From positions 598-64,597 of the forward strand of contig DDEQ01000041.1 of NCBI GenBank assembly GCA_002336105.1: 64,000 nt of DNA. The letters run 5' to 3'. The notes under the pieces were generated by a model. That model was not told the DNA's origin. It ran no database searches and saw only the letters and a program-made list of their open reading frames with translations. The first letter of the stretch is position 1, and each line of letters opens with the position of its first letter. The translations under genes and the position numbers were made by a program. Below, one piece after another: positions 1 through 8,311 of the stretch. The stretch is from Chthonomonas sp. UBA1950 (GTDB lineage Bacteria > Armatimonadota > Fimbriimonadia > Fimbriimonadales > Fimbriimonadaceae).

Positions 1-1
1 A

Positions 2-259
2 CGTGATCCAGCGAAGTGTTATGTGGTCGCTCAAGAGATCCGGGTCCTTCACGAACAGTACGGGTACGAAGCAGTGGTGAGATTTGAACTCGCAAAAGCG
101 CTTGCTAACACAATTGGACAGTCTCACCGTAACAAAGACATGGACACGTTCATCTCGGCGGGGCGAGATCTCAGAAAACTCGCCAAGCAGTTCCCCGAAG
201 ACGAAGAAGTTGCCGATGTGATTAGAACACTGCAAGCCGCCCGGATCGGCTTTTACTAA
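2..259 (+). CDS. C-terminal end of a helical-repeat (TPR-like) protein, partial
   Basis: The reading frame is open to the left edge of the window, so only the last 85 residues are seen; an internal GTG at 23 is probably not the real start. The visible part is all helical. It has two helix pairs with small and aromatic residues spaced as in tetratricopeptide repeats (around YGYEAVVRFELAKAL, then the AGRDLRKLAKQFPEDEEVADVI stretch with a proline-ended loop). This suggests a TPR or similar superhelical scaffold, but no specific function can be read. It is transcribed towards ftsZ, and the two genes converge on a shared hairpin region. Confidence 0.6.
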   Translation, partial: RDPAKCYVVAQEIRVLHEQYGYEAVVRFELAKALANTIGQSHRNKDMDTFISAGRDLRKLAKQFPEDEEVADVIRTLQAARIGFY

Positions 260-265
260 GCGCCC

Positions 266-290
266 AAAAGAACCCCGCCGGTGGGCGGGG
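266..290 (-). terminator. Rho-independent terminator of ftsZ
   Basis: A seven-pair GC stem (CCCCGCC at 273-279 with GGCGGGG at 284-290, loop GGTG) is followed on the minus strand by TTCTTTT. It lies about 120 nt beyond the ftsZ stop codon. On the plus strand it also follows the partial TPR gene, but there the downstream bases are not T-rich. Confidence 0.7.
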
Positions 291-375
291 AAACGTTATT
301 TGGACCAGATGCCCGATCAGGTGTCGAGCTTATTTTCCTTGTGTTTTTGGAGAGAGAAAATGGGCTATTTGACGG

Positions 376-403
376 CCCGCTTGAACGCAAAGGTCCAAGC
401 GGG
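376..403 (-). terminator. Hairpin directly after the ftsZ stop codon
   Basis: CCCGCTTG (376-383) pairs perfectly with CAAGCGGG (396-403) around a 12-nt loop, starting 6 nt after the ftsZ stop. There is no T-run, so it may stabilise the mRNA end or act with the terminator at 266-290. Confidence 0.4.
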
Positions 404-409
404 ACGGCG

Positions 410-1546
410 TTATCGGCCGATTCCTCGGTGACGGCGCAGGAATTCGGGGATTGCGTCCTCGACTTCGTTGATGTTGATGGGGCCGGTTGCGGGGGCAACT
501 GCGGCAGCGGGCTCTGCTTTTGGCGCCATGCCACCGACTTCTGGCTTCACGAAGATTTCACTGTTCATTCGTGTTTGGCGCGTTGTAGGGGTTGCTGGGT
601 CCATCCCTGCGGCGAGCAGGGTGATGAGGAGTTCGCCGTCGGCGTTGTCCTTCATGACGTGACCCATCTTGATGTCGGCATCAACCGCATCGGTGAACTG
701 AAGGATGTATTCCATCGCTTCGTGAGCCTCGCCGATGGTGAAGTCCATGCCACATGAAACGTTGACCAGAATGCGCTTCGCACCCATGATGTTCGTTTCC
801 AGAAGTGGCGAGTTTGCCGCTTGCTGAGCCGCGATTCGAGCGCGCTGATCGCCTTTGCCGCGACCGAGACCCATCATGGCGACACCGGCATTGCTCATGA
901 CGTTGCGAACATCCGAGAAGTCCACGTTGATGATGCCAGGCAGAAGAATGATGTCCGAGATGCCTTGCACGCCCTGACGCAAAACGTCGTCGGCGACTGA
1001 GAAGGCTTGTTGCATGGTCGCATGTTTATCGCAAACATCCAGCAACCGGTCGTTTGGAACGGTGATGAGGGTATCGACGACTTCGGCGAGCTTCGCGCTA
1101 CCGAGTTCAGCCTGTCGGGCTCGACGTGGTCCCTCAAATGTGAACGGCTTGGTGATGACACCAACGGTAAGAATGCCCATCTCGCGAGCAATTCGAGCGA
1201 CGACTGGCGCTCCACCGGTTCCGGTTCCGCCACCCATACCCGCAGTGATGAACACCATGTCGGCATTCTTGAGTTCAGCGGCAATCGCCTCTTCACTTTC
1301 GTTGGCGGCACGCTCACCTTTTTCGGGGTCACCACCCGCCCCCAGGCCACGCGTAACGCCAGCACCGAGCTGAAGTTTCTTTTCTGCTTTGCTCAGCGTG
1401 AGGGCTTGAGCATCGGTGTTCATGGCGACGAAATGAACGCCAATGACGCCTTCCATGACCATTCGATTAACAGCGTTTGATCCGGCACCACCGATACCGA
1501 TCACTTTGATGAGAGCCTGGCTCTCGAATAGATTCTCTGGTCGCAT
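410..1546 (-). CDS. ftsZ: Cell division GTPase FtsZ
   Basis: This is the tubulin-like GTPase that polymerises into the cytokinetic Z ring on the inner face of the membrane. The 378-residue protein has the N-terminal [13 protein letters not shown] nucleotide-binding loop, the tubulin signature [10 protein letters not shown], the T7 synergy loop region ([11 protein letters not shown]), and a short proline/alanine-rich linker leading to a C-terminal conserved peptide ([11 protein letters not shown]) of the kind that binds FtsA-type anchors. An upstream extension of 69 codons is open in frame, but homology begins at MRPENLFES, so I place the start at 1546. The gene stands alone here, without ftsA/ftsQ or a murein cluster. 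Confidence 0.97.
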   Translation of the reverse strand: MRPENLFESQALIKVIGIGGAGSNAVNRMVMEGVIGVHFVAMNTDAQALTLSKAEKKLQLGAGVTRGLGAGGDPEKGERAANESEEAIAAELKNADMVFITAGMGGGTGTGGAPVVARIAREMGILTVGVITKPFTFEGPRRARQAELGSAKLAEVVDTLITVPNDRLLDVCDKHATMQQAFSVADDVLRQGVQGISDIILLPGIINVDFSDVRNVMSNAGVAMMGLGRGKGDQRARIAAQQAANSPLLETNIMGAKRILVNVSCGMDFTIGEAHEAMEYILQFTDAVDADIKMGHVMKDNADGELLITLLAAGMDPATPTTRQTRMNSEIFVKPEVGGMAPKAEPAAAVAPATGPININEVEDAIPEFLRRHRGIGR

Positions 1547-1698
1547 AAATCTCAATCCATACCGGGCATCCAATCCCGGATTCCCGTCATTGTTCACGAC
1601 GGGAGTGCTTGTCCAAAAGCACCGAGTATTTGATTCTAATACGCCAAGTGTTGATAAATATTTGATAAGTGCAAGTTTCAGGCGTAGTTTTCCACTAG

Positions 1699-1707
1699 TT
1701 ATCCACA
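1699..1707. promoter_or_regulatory. Perfect DnaA-box-like 9-mer upstream of ftsZ
   Basis: TTATCCACA is identical to the strongest Escherichia coli DnaA box. It sits about 150 bp upstream of the ftsZ start, with a near match (TTTTCCACT) 10 bp away at 1689-1697. About 0.5 perfect copies are expected by chance in a window this size, so binding is only a possibility. The rest of the 268-bp gap (1547-1814) shows no other gene. Confidence 0.3.
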
Positions 1708-1814
1708 TATGTGTGTATATCTGGGCAGCAAACGGCCATTCCAAACCATCCAATGGTGAGGAAAAGATAGGCGCGAAAACCCCTCTCGCAGTAGATGCAA
1801 GAGAGGCAATATCG

Positions 1815-4487
1815 CTACGGAGCGAGAATTAGGATGGAGTTTCGTATGCCGAAGTTGCGGATGTAACCGATGTCGTCAAAGTCACCCATCGGCTCATCTT
1901 GGATGCCCAGTCCTTTGTATCCGATGTGCAAATTGTTATCGGTTGGACCGCCACCCCCGTCAACCCATCGGTAAGCGTAAATGAAATCATCCTTGTACCA
2001 ACACACGCTTGGCGCAGATTTCGACTGCGTCCATTCATCGTAGTATCGCTTCACCATCCATCCGCCGCGAACACTTTTGTCGGCAACCTGATGAGCCATA
2101 TAGACACAAGCCCAAGGTGTTTCTGGCTTCACAATGCCGAGGCAATAGAAATAGATGCGTCCCTTTGGACCAGCATCCTTTGATTTCTCGAACAGGAGTG
2201 TGATGCGACCCGTTCCGGCTGCTCCACCGTTTTCTCCCTCAACCCATTCCCAAGTGGTCGGCTTGAGCTCTTTGTTGACTAACTTATACCTGCGTACTTG
2301 CCATCGACGTGGCTTGTTGGGCTGATTCTGGGTAATGCCGACCACCACTTCTCGGGCAATCGTATCGCTGCATATCCCGACCGGACTTCCGCTCTTAGCA
2401 TCAAGAAACTGCTCACGGCCAAATTCCGAGTGATCGAACAAGCGATATCGAACCGTTTCATCAGCTTGATTCCAAAGGAACAAGATCAGGTTCCCATCTT
2501 CTATGCCAAGCGTTGGCACATACTCTGGCTTATCGATTTTTACGACCGGCCCAAGTCGTGAACCATCAAAGGTCTTCATCACCAGCCCTTCGACGGTCTG
2601 ATAGATGATGTATCCCTTGCCGCCATAACTTATCGCTACCGGGTCGCCATTCAAACCCTTGTCATCAACAAGGATCGGCTTATCCCAAACCGTTGGCTTG
2701 ATAAGGCGCTTCACCCACAGTTTTTTATCTTCGCCATAAAGCACATACGCATTGCCGCGATGTTCGAAAACGTAGGGAGCGCAGGTGGTCTTTCCGACCG
2801 TATCACGAACCCCAGCATTCGTTGAATAGGAATAGTTAATGTCTGCGCGAACGTGCTTTTCGCCAAATACGCCGTTCCAGTTCCAGTCGATGAGGGTTGT
2901 GTCGCCGTTAGCTTTGAGCCTAAATTTGTAAGGGCCTTTCTCCAAAAACTTCACTTGGTCGTATTTCAAAGGGATCGTCTCATCAAGGTCAGTTTCTCGT
3001 AGCACGTAGTTCTTCAGCGCCCCGTTACTGTAATGGATCTTGTTGCGATCATCTTCAAAGCTATAGCTATAGGCATAGCTCATCAGGCTCGGATATGTCG
3101 GGCACAAACCATTAGGCCAAAAACCTTCGTGGCTAAGGCCCATCTGGTGGCCAAACTCGTGGACGAAGACAGCCCAAAGTGCGTCTTGACCGCATCCGCC
3201 GCCATCGCCGAGTTGATCCGCCTGACCACCTCCGCCCGGAGTGATCTGCATCCAATGAACGACTCCGCGCCACTTTTCGGGGCGGTAGCGTCCTCGGTTC
3301 GCTTGCCAAGAATCCTTGGCTTCAGCCTCCCCCATCGGGTCCAACAGGATCGGATGAAAGTTCATCCCTTTCTTCCCATCCGGGTTCGGCGTGCCGAGGT
3401 CCGCGTAAAACTTCTTGACGTGTTCTAGCTCGCTATCGACCCGTTCTTGCTTCACTGCCGGTGCACGCGAAATCAAACAAATCGTATCGGCATGAAGCGG
3501 CGAGCAACCCATTGCCTTCATATCCATCCCGCGAAAACCCTTAACTTCCCAACCATCAAGTAGTCCGTCGCCATCCGAATCGGGGTTGTATGGGTCGGTG
3601 CCTAGCGCCTTTTCTTCGTCGTTAGTAAGGCCGTCATGGTCCGGGTCCGGATCGCCTTCAGTGATTCCGCGCCATACAAAAACCTGATTACCGGTGTGTG
3701 CCTCTTTGCCGTACCGCATACCAACGATGTCAGGGGTTCCGTTTCCGTCGATGTCTCCCGCCAAATACCGAGTTGGCGCTTTCGGAAGTTCAGGGTTTGG
3801 TGATGGGAGCGAGCCTGTGACCCCGCCTTCAGTCGGTTTTCCTTCAATCACCATTAGGCCGTCGGTTGCTGCTATCTCTCCTCGTCCAATCGAACCGATC
3901 GGGCGATAATTGGTCGAGTCCAGAATGCGAATCTCCTTAGATTTCGACTGAGAAAGCACCTGACCCTTATCTGATCCAATCCAAACTGTTCCGCCTGGCA
4001 CCTGAATCGGTTCCTTGTCGGGCAGACGCCACCCTTTGCCAGTGCACACCGACCAAACCAAAATCGTTTTGGCGTTCAGCATCGCCATGGCCGGATCGTC
4101 GATGGGCGCGCCAAGCTTGCCTCGAGGATTTGGCTGTGTAAAAACGCCGGTGGCGAGACCGTTCGCTACCCACAGCGTGCCCGATTTGTCGATAGCCAAA
4201 ATGTCGGTGCGATTGTCCTCGTCAAACTTGCCAACCGTCGTAGCTAGAATGACGTTCTTTCCAAAGTTGACTGCTCGCTGCGCGTCACCACACTTCTGAC
4301 CTTCAATCGAGCGCGCGACATCAGCAAACGCCTCGTTTCCAAGGTTCACGCGAATGAGGTCTGCCTTTCCATCCCCATCAACATCGGCGAGAAAAGCAGG
4401 TTGTCGCTGATCACAAAACCCAAGCAACCACGGTTGCGGCTTCGTAAAACCAAGGGTCGGCAGAGCAAGTATCGCAAGCGACAACAT
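1815..4487 (-). CDS. Secreted metzincin-type zinc metalloprotease with FG-GAP and thrombospondin-3-like repeats
   Basis: This 890-residue exported protein starts with a short hydrophobic signal ([12 protein letters not shown]). A run of FG-GAP-like segments follows ([12 protein letters not shown] near the N-terminus, [13 protein letters not shown] near residue 250). Next come aspartate-rich calcium-binding repeats of the thrombospondin type 3 kind (around residues 280-316; [26 protein letters not shown]). Near residue 442 the motif [11 protein letters not shown] matches the metzincin consensus HExxHxxGxxH, giving three zinc histidines and a catalytic glutamate. The C-terminal half looks like beta-propeller-type sequence. 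The longer in-frame extension is rejected because AAGGT precedes the ATG at 4487 at good spacing. Its substrate is unknown; a secreted protein-degrading role is inferred. Confidence 0.85.
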   Translation of the reverse strand: MLSLAILALPTLGFTKPQPWLLGFCDQRQPAFLADVDGDGKADLIRVNLGNEAFADVARSIEGQKCGDAQRAVNFGKNVILATTVGKFDEDNRTDILAIDKSGTLWVANGLATGVFTQPNPRGKLGAPIDDPAMAMLNAKTILVWSVCTGKGWRLPDKEPIQVPGGTVWIGSDKGQVLSQSKSKEIRILDSTNYRPIGSIGRGEIAATDGLMVIEGKPTEGGVTGSLPSPNPELPKAPTRYLAGDIDGNGTPDIVGMRYGKEAHTGNQVFVWRGITEGDPDPDHDGLTNDEEKALGTDPYNPDSDGDGLLDGWEVKGFRGMDMKAMGCSPLHADTICLISRAPAVKQERVDSELEHVKKFYADLGTPNPDGKKGMNFHPILLDPMGEAEAKDSWQANRGRYRPEKWRGVVHWMQITPGGGGQADQLGDGGGCGQDALWAVFVHEFGHQMGLSHEGFWPNGLCPTYPSLMSYAYSYSFEDDRNKIHYSNGALKNYVLRETDLDETIPLKYDQVKFLEKGPYKFRLKANGDTTLIDWNWNGVFGEKHVRADINYSYSTNAGVRDTVGKTTCAPYVFEHRGNAYVLYGEDKKLWVKRLIKPTVWDKPILVDDKGLNGDPVAISYGGKGYIIYQTVEGLVMKTFDGSRLGPVVKIDKPEYVPTLGIEDGNLILFLWNQADETVRYRLFDHSEFGREQFLDAKSGSPVGICSDTIAREVVVGITQNQPNKPRRWQVRRYKLVNKELKPTTWEWVEGENGGAAGTGRITLLFEKSKDAGPKGRIYFYCLGIVKPETPWACVYMAHQVADKSVRGGWMVKRYYDEWTQSKSAPSVCWYKDDFIYAYRWVDGGGGPTDNNLHIGYKGLGIQDEPMGDFDDIGYIRNFGIRNSILILAP

Positions 4488-4587
4488 GCCAGCTACCTTA
4501 ACACGAAATCCAACCCTTTTGCATCTGTTTTCAACCTTCGCGATCGCTACGTCGCATCGCGAAGGTGATCTGTCCCAACGATCTCGT

Positions 4588-5748
4588 TTACCGAATGAGG
4601 TCAGAGGGTAATGTCGGTTCGCAAAGAATCTTGGTGAAGGCCGCCCATCGGTCATCATGTGACTGCACATAGTTGCGGACCAGCTCTTTACCCATGCCAT
4701 AGGTCAGCACGTAGCTGCGGTTTGCGTCGATGAATCGAACGCGTTGGTCAGCCCGCTCGGGGCTCACCAATCCGTACGTCGCAAAGCAATCGACCGCCTC
4801 AGAGCGCGACATTTCACCATCTAGATATCGACTCGCAACATCACTCGCAAGGCTGCCAAGCGGTGCAATCACGTCTCTCACCTTCATATATGCCTCAACA
4901 TCCGCCGTGTTCAAGTTGGCTAGCGGAGCCAACTCATTGCATGTCAGTGCCAAGTGCTCCTCAGGAGAAAATGAGAGCTCGATGCCGTATTCCGCGGTGC
5001 CTTCGGCGATCAACGATTGCGCACTAAACAGCGGATAAACCGTGAATTCGACATAGCCTAACTCATTCACTAGCTTCTTTTCGAGGAGCGAATTATAGAC
5101 ATGGTGGCCCGGATATCCCTCGTGGCACATGAGGTCGATGACGCGATCAATCGTGCTCGGGAAGTCGGTGTTGACCTGAATGAGGCTGTGCGAGTTCCCC
5201 TTGTACCAGTTGTAACCACCCCAAACCTGATCTTTGACAAACTCAAGCTCAAAAGTCTCCGTCTCCGGCAGTTCGATATGCTTGCGACTCTGTTCTCGCG
5301 CCAATTGCAACGCCCGATCAAACACCGCTTGCATCCGTTCTGTCGGAATCTCGATCTTTGAACGGAGCGATTCGAACCGATCCAACTGACTGCCCCCACC
5401 CGGAAGCACCGCCTCCAAAGAGCGAATGACATCCTCATAAAAGGAAAAATCTTTGCGCGTGTAAACGATGTCGTACAGAGTCTTCGACTCATCGTCAAAC
5501 GACACCTGTTTGCCGCTCAGCATGTCGATGCGAGTGAGCAAACCATCAACCTGCCGGTCCATGAACCGCCATCGAGGCTCACTCAAGTCGGTTGCGAGGT
5601 CTTCACGCAAGGCGACCGCTTTGGCCCGAATCTCATCCAACGACCAGTCGTTCCCACGATATTCGTCTGGACCATAGTAGGCGTCCACATAGTTTTTGTC
5701 GTGCTCGCCAAGCGCCAATACCAACCGAATATACGTTTGCGATCTCAT
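4588..5748 (-). CDS. DUF885-like metallopeptidase
   Basis: This 386-residue protein has no signal peptide and is mostly alpha-helical. The motif CHEGYPGHHVYNSLLE near residue 206 matches the HExxPGHH zinc-binding signature of the DUF885 family, whose members are predicted and in part shown to be gluzincin-like peptidases. A further glutamate that could be the third ligand follows in EGTAEYGIELSF. It is shorter than most DUF885 proteins (about 550-600 residues) and lacks their long N-terminal region. The frame opens at a TTG at 5769, but the ATG at 5748 is the more natural start. It lies 100 bp upstream of the metalloprotease gene, in the same direction. Confidence 0.7.
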   Translation of the reverse strand: MRSQTYIRLVLALGEHDKNYVDAYYGPDEYRGNDWSLDEIRAKAVALREDLATDLSEPRWRFMDRQVDGLLTRIDMLSGKQVSFDDESKTLYDIVYTRKDFSFYEDVIRSLEAVLPGGGSQLDRFESLRSKIEIPTERMQAVFDRALQLAREQSRKHIELPETETFELEFVKDQVWGGYNWYKGNSHSLIQVNTDFPSTIDRVIDLMCHEGYPGHHVYNSLLEKKLVNELGYVEFTVYPLFSAQSLIAEGTAEYGIELSFSPEEHLALTCNELAPLANLNTADVEAYMKVRDVIAPLGSLASDVASRYLDGEMSRSEAVDCFATYGLVSPERADQRVRFIDANRSYVLTYGMGKELVRNYVQSHDDRWAAFTKILCEPTLPSDLIR

Positions 5749-5812
5749 ATCTTTATAGTGACCGCCCAACCGCCTTGCTTGCTACGACACAACTCAAATG
5801 AGGGAAACACTC

Positions 5813-5856
5813 CGCCCCCCTCTCCCCAGTGGGGAGAGGGATGGGGTGAGGGGGCG
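5813..5856. repeat. Dispersed C/G-rich palindromic repeat, copy 1
   Basis: CCCTCTCCCC (5818-5827) and GGGGAGAGGG (5831-5840) form a perfect 10-bp stem with loop AGT, followed by ATGGGGTGAGGGGG. The same element recurs at 6691-7243 (three times), inside a coding region at 7549-7596, and at 52439-52492. Elements of this type are widespread REP-like repeats in bacterial genomes. Confidence 0.85.
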
Positions 5857-5953
5857 TGTAACTCGATCAATAGAGTGCAGCCGAATGACTTCTAAAACGA
5901 AAAAGGTGCGGCAGAAACCCTGACCGCACCCCACAAACTGCGTCTTACAAAGT

Positions 5954-6577
5954 TCAGCCCTTCTTTCGGCGTCTTAGAAGTGCCACCGCACCAGCAGACA
6001 AAACAACCATGCTGGTTGGCTCAGGTACGGGCTGAGTCGTGATTTGGAAGGCTCCTTCCTTTGCAGACATTCCTAAGTCACCAGCGACCGGATTATGATC
6101 AAACAAATAGCCGTCTCGATTTGTCATTCCCCACATAATCGTATCGGTGTAGTCGGTAAACGCACTGGAAAGGCCGATCCAATATTCCGTTCCTGCCTGC
6201 AAGACTGGACCGTCCACCATCAACTTTTGATGCTCATATGACTGGCCAGGTTGACTTCCCAGAACCGTTCCACTGTAGCTTCCAAGAATTGCTCCTGGCT
6301 TGGATGAACCGGTTGCATAGAGCGTGACCACATAATCTTTATCCGCAGTCGAATCGCTCCACTTGGCGAGATAGAACTCAAGTTCGGTCACGCGGCCCGT
6401 CGATGTACTGGTGAAATAGAAGTTGGGATGGTAATTGTTACCGCCAACATACCAACCACCGTTGCCTGGGATGTAGTCGGCAAAGTTACTGTAAGCCGTG
6501 TCGGCCTGTGAGAATGCTGCTGTTACAAGGAAGCCTGTAGAAAGTAAGAAATGATTAACCTTCATTGCGGTGGTCAT
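5954..6577 (-). CDS. PEP-CTERM exported protein with a choice-of-anchor-type domain
   Basis: The roughly 207-residue protein has an N-terminal signal peptide (KVNHFLLSTGFLVTAAFSQA), a beta-rich middle (residues about 30-180), and a C-terminal sorting signal made of VPEPTS, a hydrophobic helix and RRRKKG. In PEP-CTERM systems an exosortase recognises this tail and attaches or releases the protein at the cell surface. The middle, with LYATGSSKPGAILGSYSG and TEYWIGLSS, resembles choice-of-anchor R domains of other PEP-CTERM proteins. No exosortase gene is in the window. Starts at 6604, 6577 and 6565 are all possible; none has a strong ribosome site. Confidence 0.8.
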   Translation of the reverse strand: MTTAMKVNHFLLSTGFLVTAAFSQADTAYSNFADYIPGNGGWYVGGNNYHPNFYFTSTSTGRVTELEFYLAKWSDSTADKDYVVTLYATGSSKPGAILGSYSGTVLGSQPGQSYEHQKLMVDGPVLQAGTEYWIGLSSAFTDYTDTIMWGMTNRDGYLFDHNPVAGDLGMSAKEGAFQITTQPVPEPTSMVVLSAGAVALLRRRKKG

Positions 6578-6690
6578 TCTACATGTAAATGAATAAAAAT
6601 GCATATACTGCTTCGAAACGTTATCAAATATATCGATTTTGTAACGCTAATCCTATTGTATTTGTAGGCGATCGAAGGTTAGCACTCCCA

Positions 6691-7243
6691 ACCCCCTCGC
6701 CCCCGTTCCGATGGGGGAGAGGGATGGGGTGAGGGGGCTACTGACAACTATTGCTGTCTCCTAACTTGACCCGAATCAACAACTCGATAGCCCGAAAAGC
6801 GCTAAGAGCTTAGCGCACTCCAAAACCGTTTTGGACTGCTGTGACCTGTCACAGCTTTCGATAGCGCGACCTGTCGCGCGTAACTTAGTAAAGCGATGAA
6901 CAATTAGCGCACAAAACGATGCAGAACAAAGCCCATAGACCAAACCCCCTCTCCCCCGTTCCGACGGGGGAGAGGGATGGGGTGAGGGGGCGGCAGGCTA
7001 CCAAGACTGTGTCCCAAGTTGACCTGCATCTACAACCCGATAGCCCGAAAAGCGCTAAGAGCTTAGCGCACTCCAAAACCGGTTTGGACTGCTGTGACCT
7101 GTCACAGCTTTCGATAGCGCGACCTGTCGCGCATAACTTAGTAAAGCGATGAACAATTAGCGCACAAAACGATACAGAACAAAGCCTAATAACCAAACAC
7201 CTTCTCCCCCGTTCCGACGGGGGAGAGGAATGGGGTGAGGGGG
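6691..7243. repeat. 253-bp tandem array: palindromic repeats alternating with a four-hairpin spacer
   Basis: Three copies of the C/G-rich palindrome (starting near 6691, 6944 and 7197) are spaced exactly 253 bp apart. Between them lie two near-identical spacers. Each spacer carries four perfect or near-perfect inverted repeats, given here for copy 1: 6799-6816 (GCGCTAA/TTAGCGC), 6819-6835 (TCCAAAAC/GTTTTGGA), 6838-6855 (GCTGTGAC/GTCACAGC) and 6864-6879 (GCGCGAC/GTCGCGC). The two copies differ mainly in the first about 50 bp of the spacer and by scattered substitutions. Open frames across it (for example 6885-7196 minus) are not gene-like. The array fills most of the 710-bp gap between 6577 and 7288. 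Confidence 0.9.
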
Positions 7244-7287
7244 AAACCGAACCTAGAACGACCGCAACCTACCGTTCGCCCAAGTCG

Positions 7288-8013
7288 CTAAATCGTAACT
7301 GAGGCCAGGTGGACAAGGTTGGTCGTTTGTCCAGTGGTCGATAAAACGAACCGGTACGCGACCGCGTAGGCCCCCGGTGCGAGCGGCACCGACTGCGACA
7401 GGTTCCCGGTTGCGAAAGTTAAATACCCCACCGTCACCCATCCCCGTTCCCGCGACTTTCGACGACTATTCGCCATCTTTTGAACCAATATCTCAGTCAC
7501 AACGTTGGTTGCGTTGGGCTGCGTGCCATTGACGATGAGCGTTCCGGAACCCTCGCCCTCAATCTCTTGGGGGAGAGGGGAGGGTGAGGGGGTTGGGTCC
7601 ACTTCAATGACCGCTTTGCTCACCGTTTTAGGCGAATCTGAGGCCGCAGACGACGTGCCAGCCTGCGCCCAAACGTTGACGGCGTCCCCAAAGAACGGCC
7701 CCAATGGTGGCAACATCGGCGGAGTCCCGTCGGGGTGCAACCGCAACCATTTGCAGGTCAAACCGGTAAATGCGACGTAAGGGTTGGCGGGAGCGTAAGT
7801 CGACCAGGCCTCAAACTGCGCATCGGTCAGGCTCTTCCAGAGAACCGAAATTCGGAGCAACAGGGCCCTCGATTGCAATTGCGCAGTCGTCCGCCGATCA
7901 TCAGGAACGACCCTTTCCCGCATCATCAGCCCGTCACCGAAGCGCTGAAAAACGATGTTTCCAATCTTCCCTCTAACCTCGATGAGTGGCGCGCCTGTCC
8001 TTGCAGTTGCCAT
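7288..8013 (-). CDS. Unrecognised protein family A (paralogue of the gene at 14847), carrying an in-frame repeat insertion
   Basis: I do not recognise a characterised family. The 241-residue protein is clearly related to the one at 14847-15557. Both start with GK(I/L)GNIVF and a basic or aromatic stretch, then an alkaline helical part with a conserved alanine-tryptophan pair (FEAWSTYAP here, VLAWTNYAA there). Both end with a beta-sandwich-like region (TFATGNLSQSVPLAPGAYAVAYRFVLSTTGQTTNL split over residues 195-235). Short proteins with this N-terminus resemble DUF6266-like proteins of phage or unknown origin, but I could not check. Residues about 140-156 (PTPSPSPLPQEIEGEG) are absent from the paralogue and correspond exactly to a palindromic repeat. 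There is no signal peptide. The start at 8013 is chosen by alignment with the paralogue. Confidence 0.7.
   Translation of the reverse strand: MATARTGAPLIEVRGKIGNIVFQRFGDGLMMRERVVPDDRRTTAQLQSRALLLRISVLWKSLTDAQFEAWSTYAPANPYVAFTGLTCKWLRLHPDGTPPMLPPLGPFFGDAVNVWAQAGTSSAASDSPKTVSKAVIEVDPTPSPSPLPQEIEGEGSGTLIVNGTQPNATNVVTEILVQKMANSRRKSRERGWVTVGYLTFATGNLSQSVPLAPGAYAVAYRFVLSTTGQTTNLVHLASVTI
7549..7596. repeat. Palindromic repeat copy inside a coding region
   Basis: The C/G-rich palindrome here (CTCTTGGGGGAGAGGGG core, followed by AGGGTGAGGGGG) lies in frame within the gene at 7288-8013 and encodes a proline/serine then acidic segment. The paralogous gene at 14847 lacks it. Confidence 0.8.
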
Positions 8014-8091
8014 AACATTACATAGTTGGCAAGTACAACTCATATGCTCAGGGATTGCTGAACAAGTGCCCAGCAAAGGGTGAGCACCCCG

Positions 8092-8134
8092 ACGCATACA
8101 CCACGCATACCACAAGCAGGGCATATGCAGGGCA
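8092..8134. promoter_or_regulatory. Two pairs of 11-bp-phased direct repeats in the divergent promoter region
   Basis: ACGCATAC occurs at 8092 and 8103, and GCAGGGCA at 8116 and 8127. Each pair is offset by exactly 11 bp, about one helical turn. They lie in the 298-bp gap between the divergent family A gene and the methyltransferase operon, where an operator would be expected. No regulator gene is adjacent, so this is only a candidate site. Confidence 0.35.
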
Positions 8135-8311
8135 CATAGGTGTTGATGAAATATTGTACACACCGGGCAACTACTATGAAAAAAAGGTTACGGAAAACTG
8201 ATGCGGTAGGTTATTGGACTTTTTTCGCTGTCGATGCCATACTGAAAATCTGTTTCTTGCAATATCGTTTTGCTACGTTGCCATGCCGCAGACTAACAGG
8301 TTCACGGAGCT

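Noticed and set aside
281..1480. Plus-strand frames over ftsZ (158, 157 and 119 codons)
   Set aside because: They are antisense to the conserved FtsZ coding sequence and have unnatural composition.
1547..1814. Replication origin near ftsZ
   Set aside because: Only one perfect and one near-match DnaA box, no A/T-rich unwinding element and no dnaA/dnaN gene nearby.
6885..7196. 103-codon minus-strand frame across the tandem array
   Set aside because: It is built from the repeat hairpins, with Cys/Arg/Leu-rich low-complexity product and no ribosome site.
6691..7243. CRISPR array
   Set aside because: The period is 253 bp and the repeated units are long, palindromic and near-identical including the spacers, so it does not have the short-repeat, unique-spacer structure of CRISPR; no cas genes are present.
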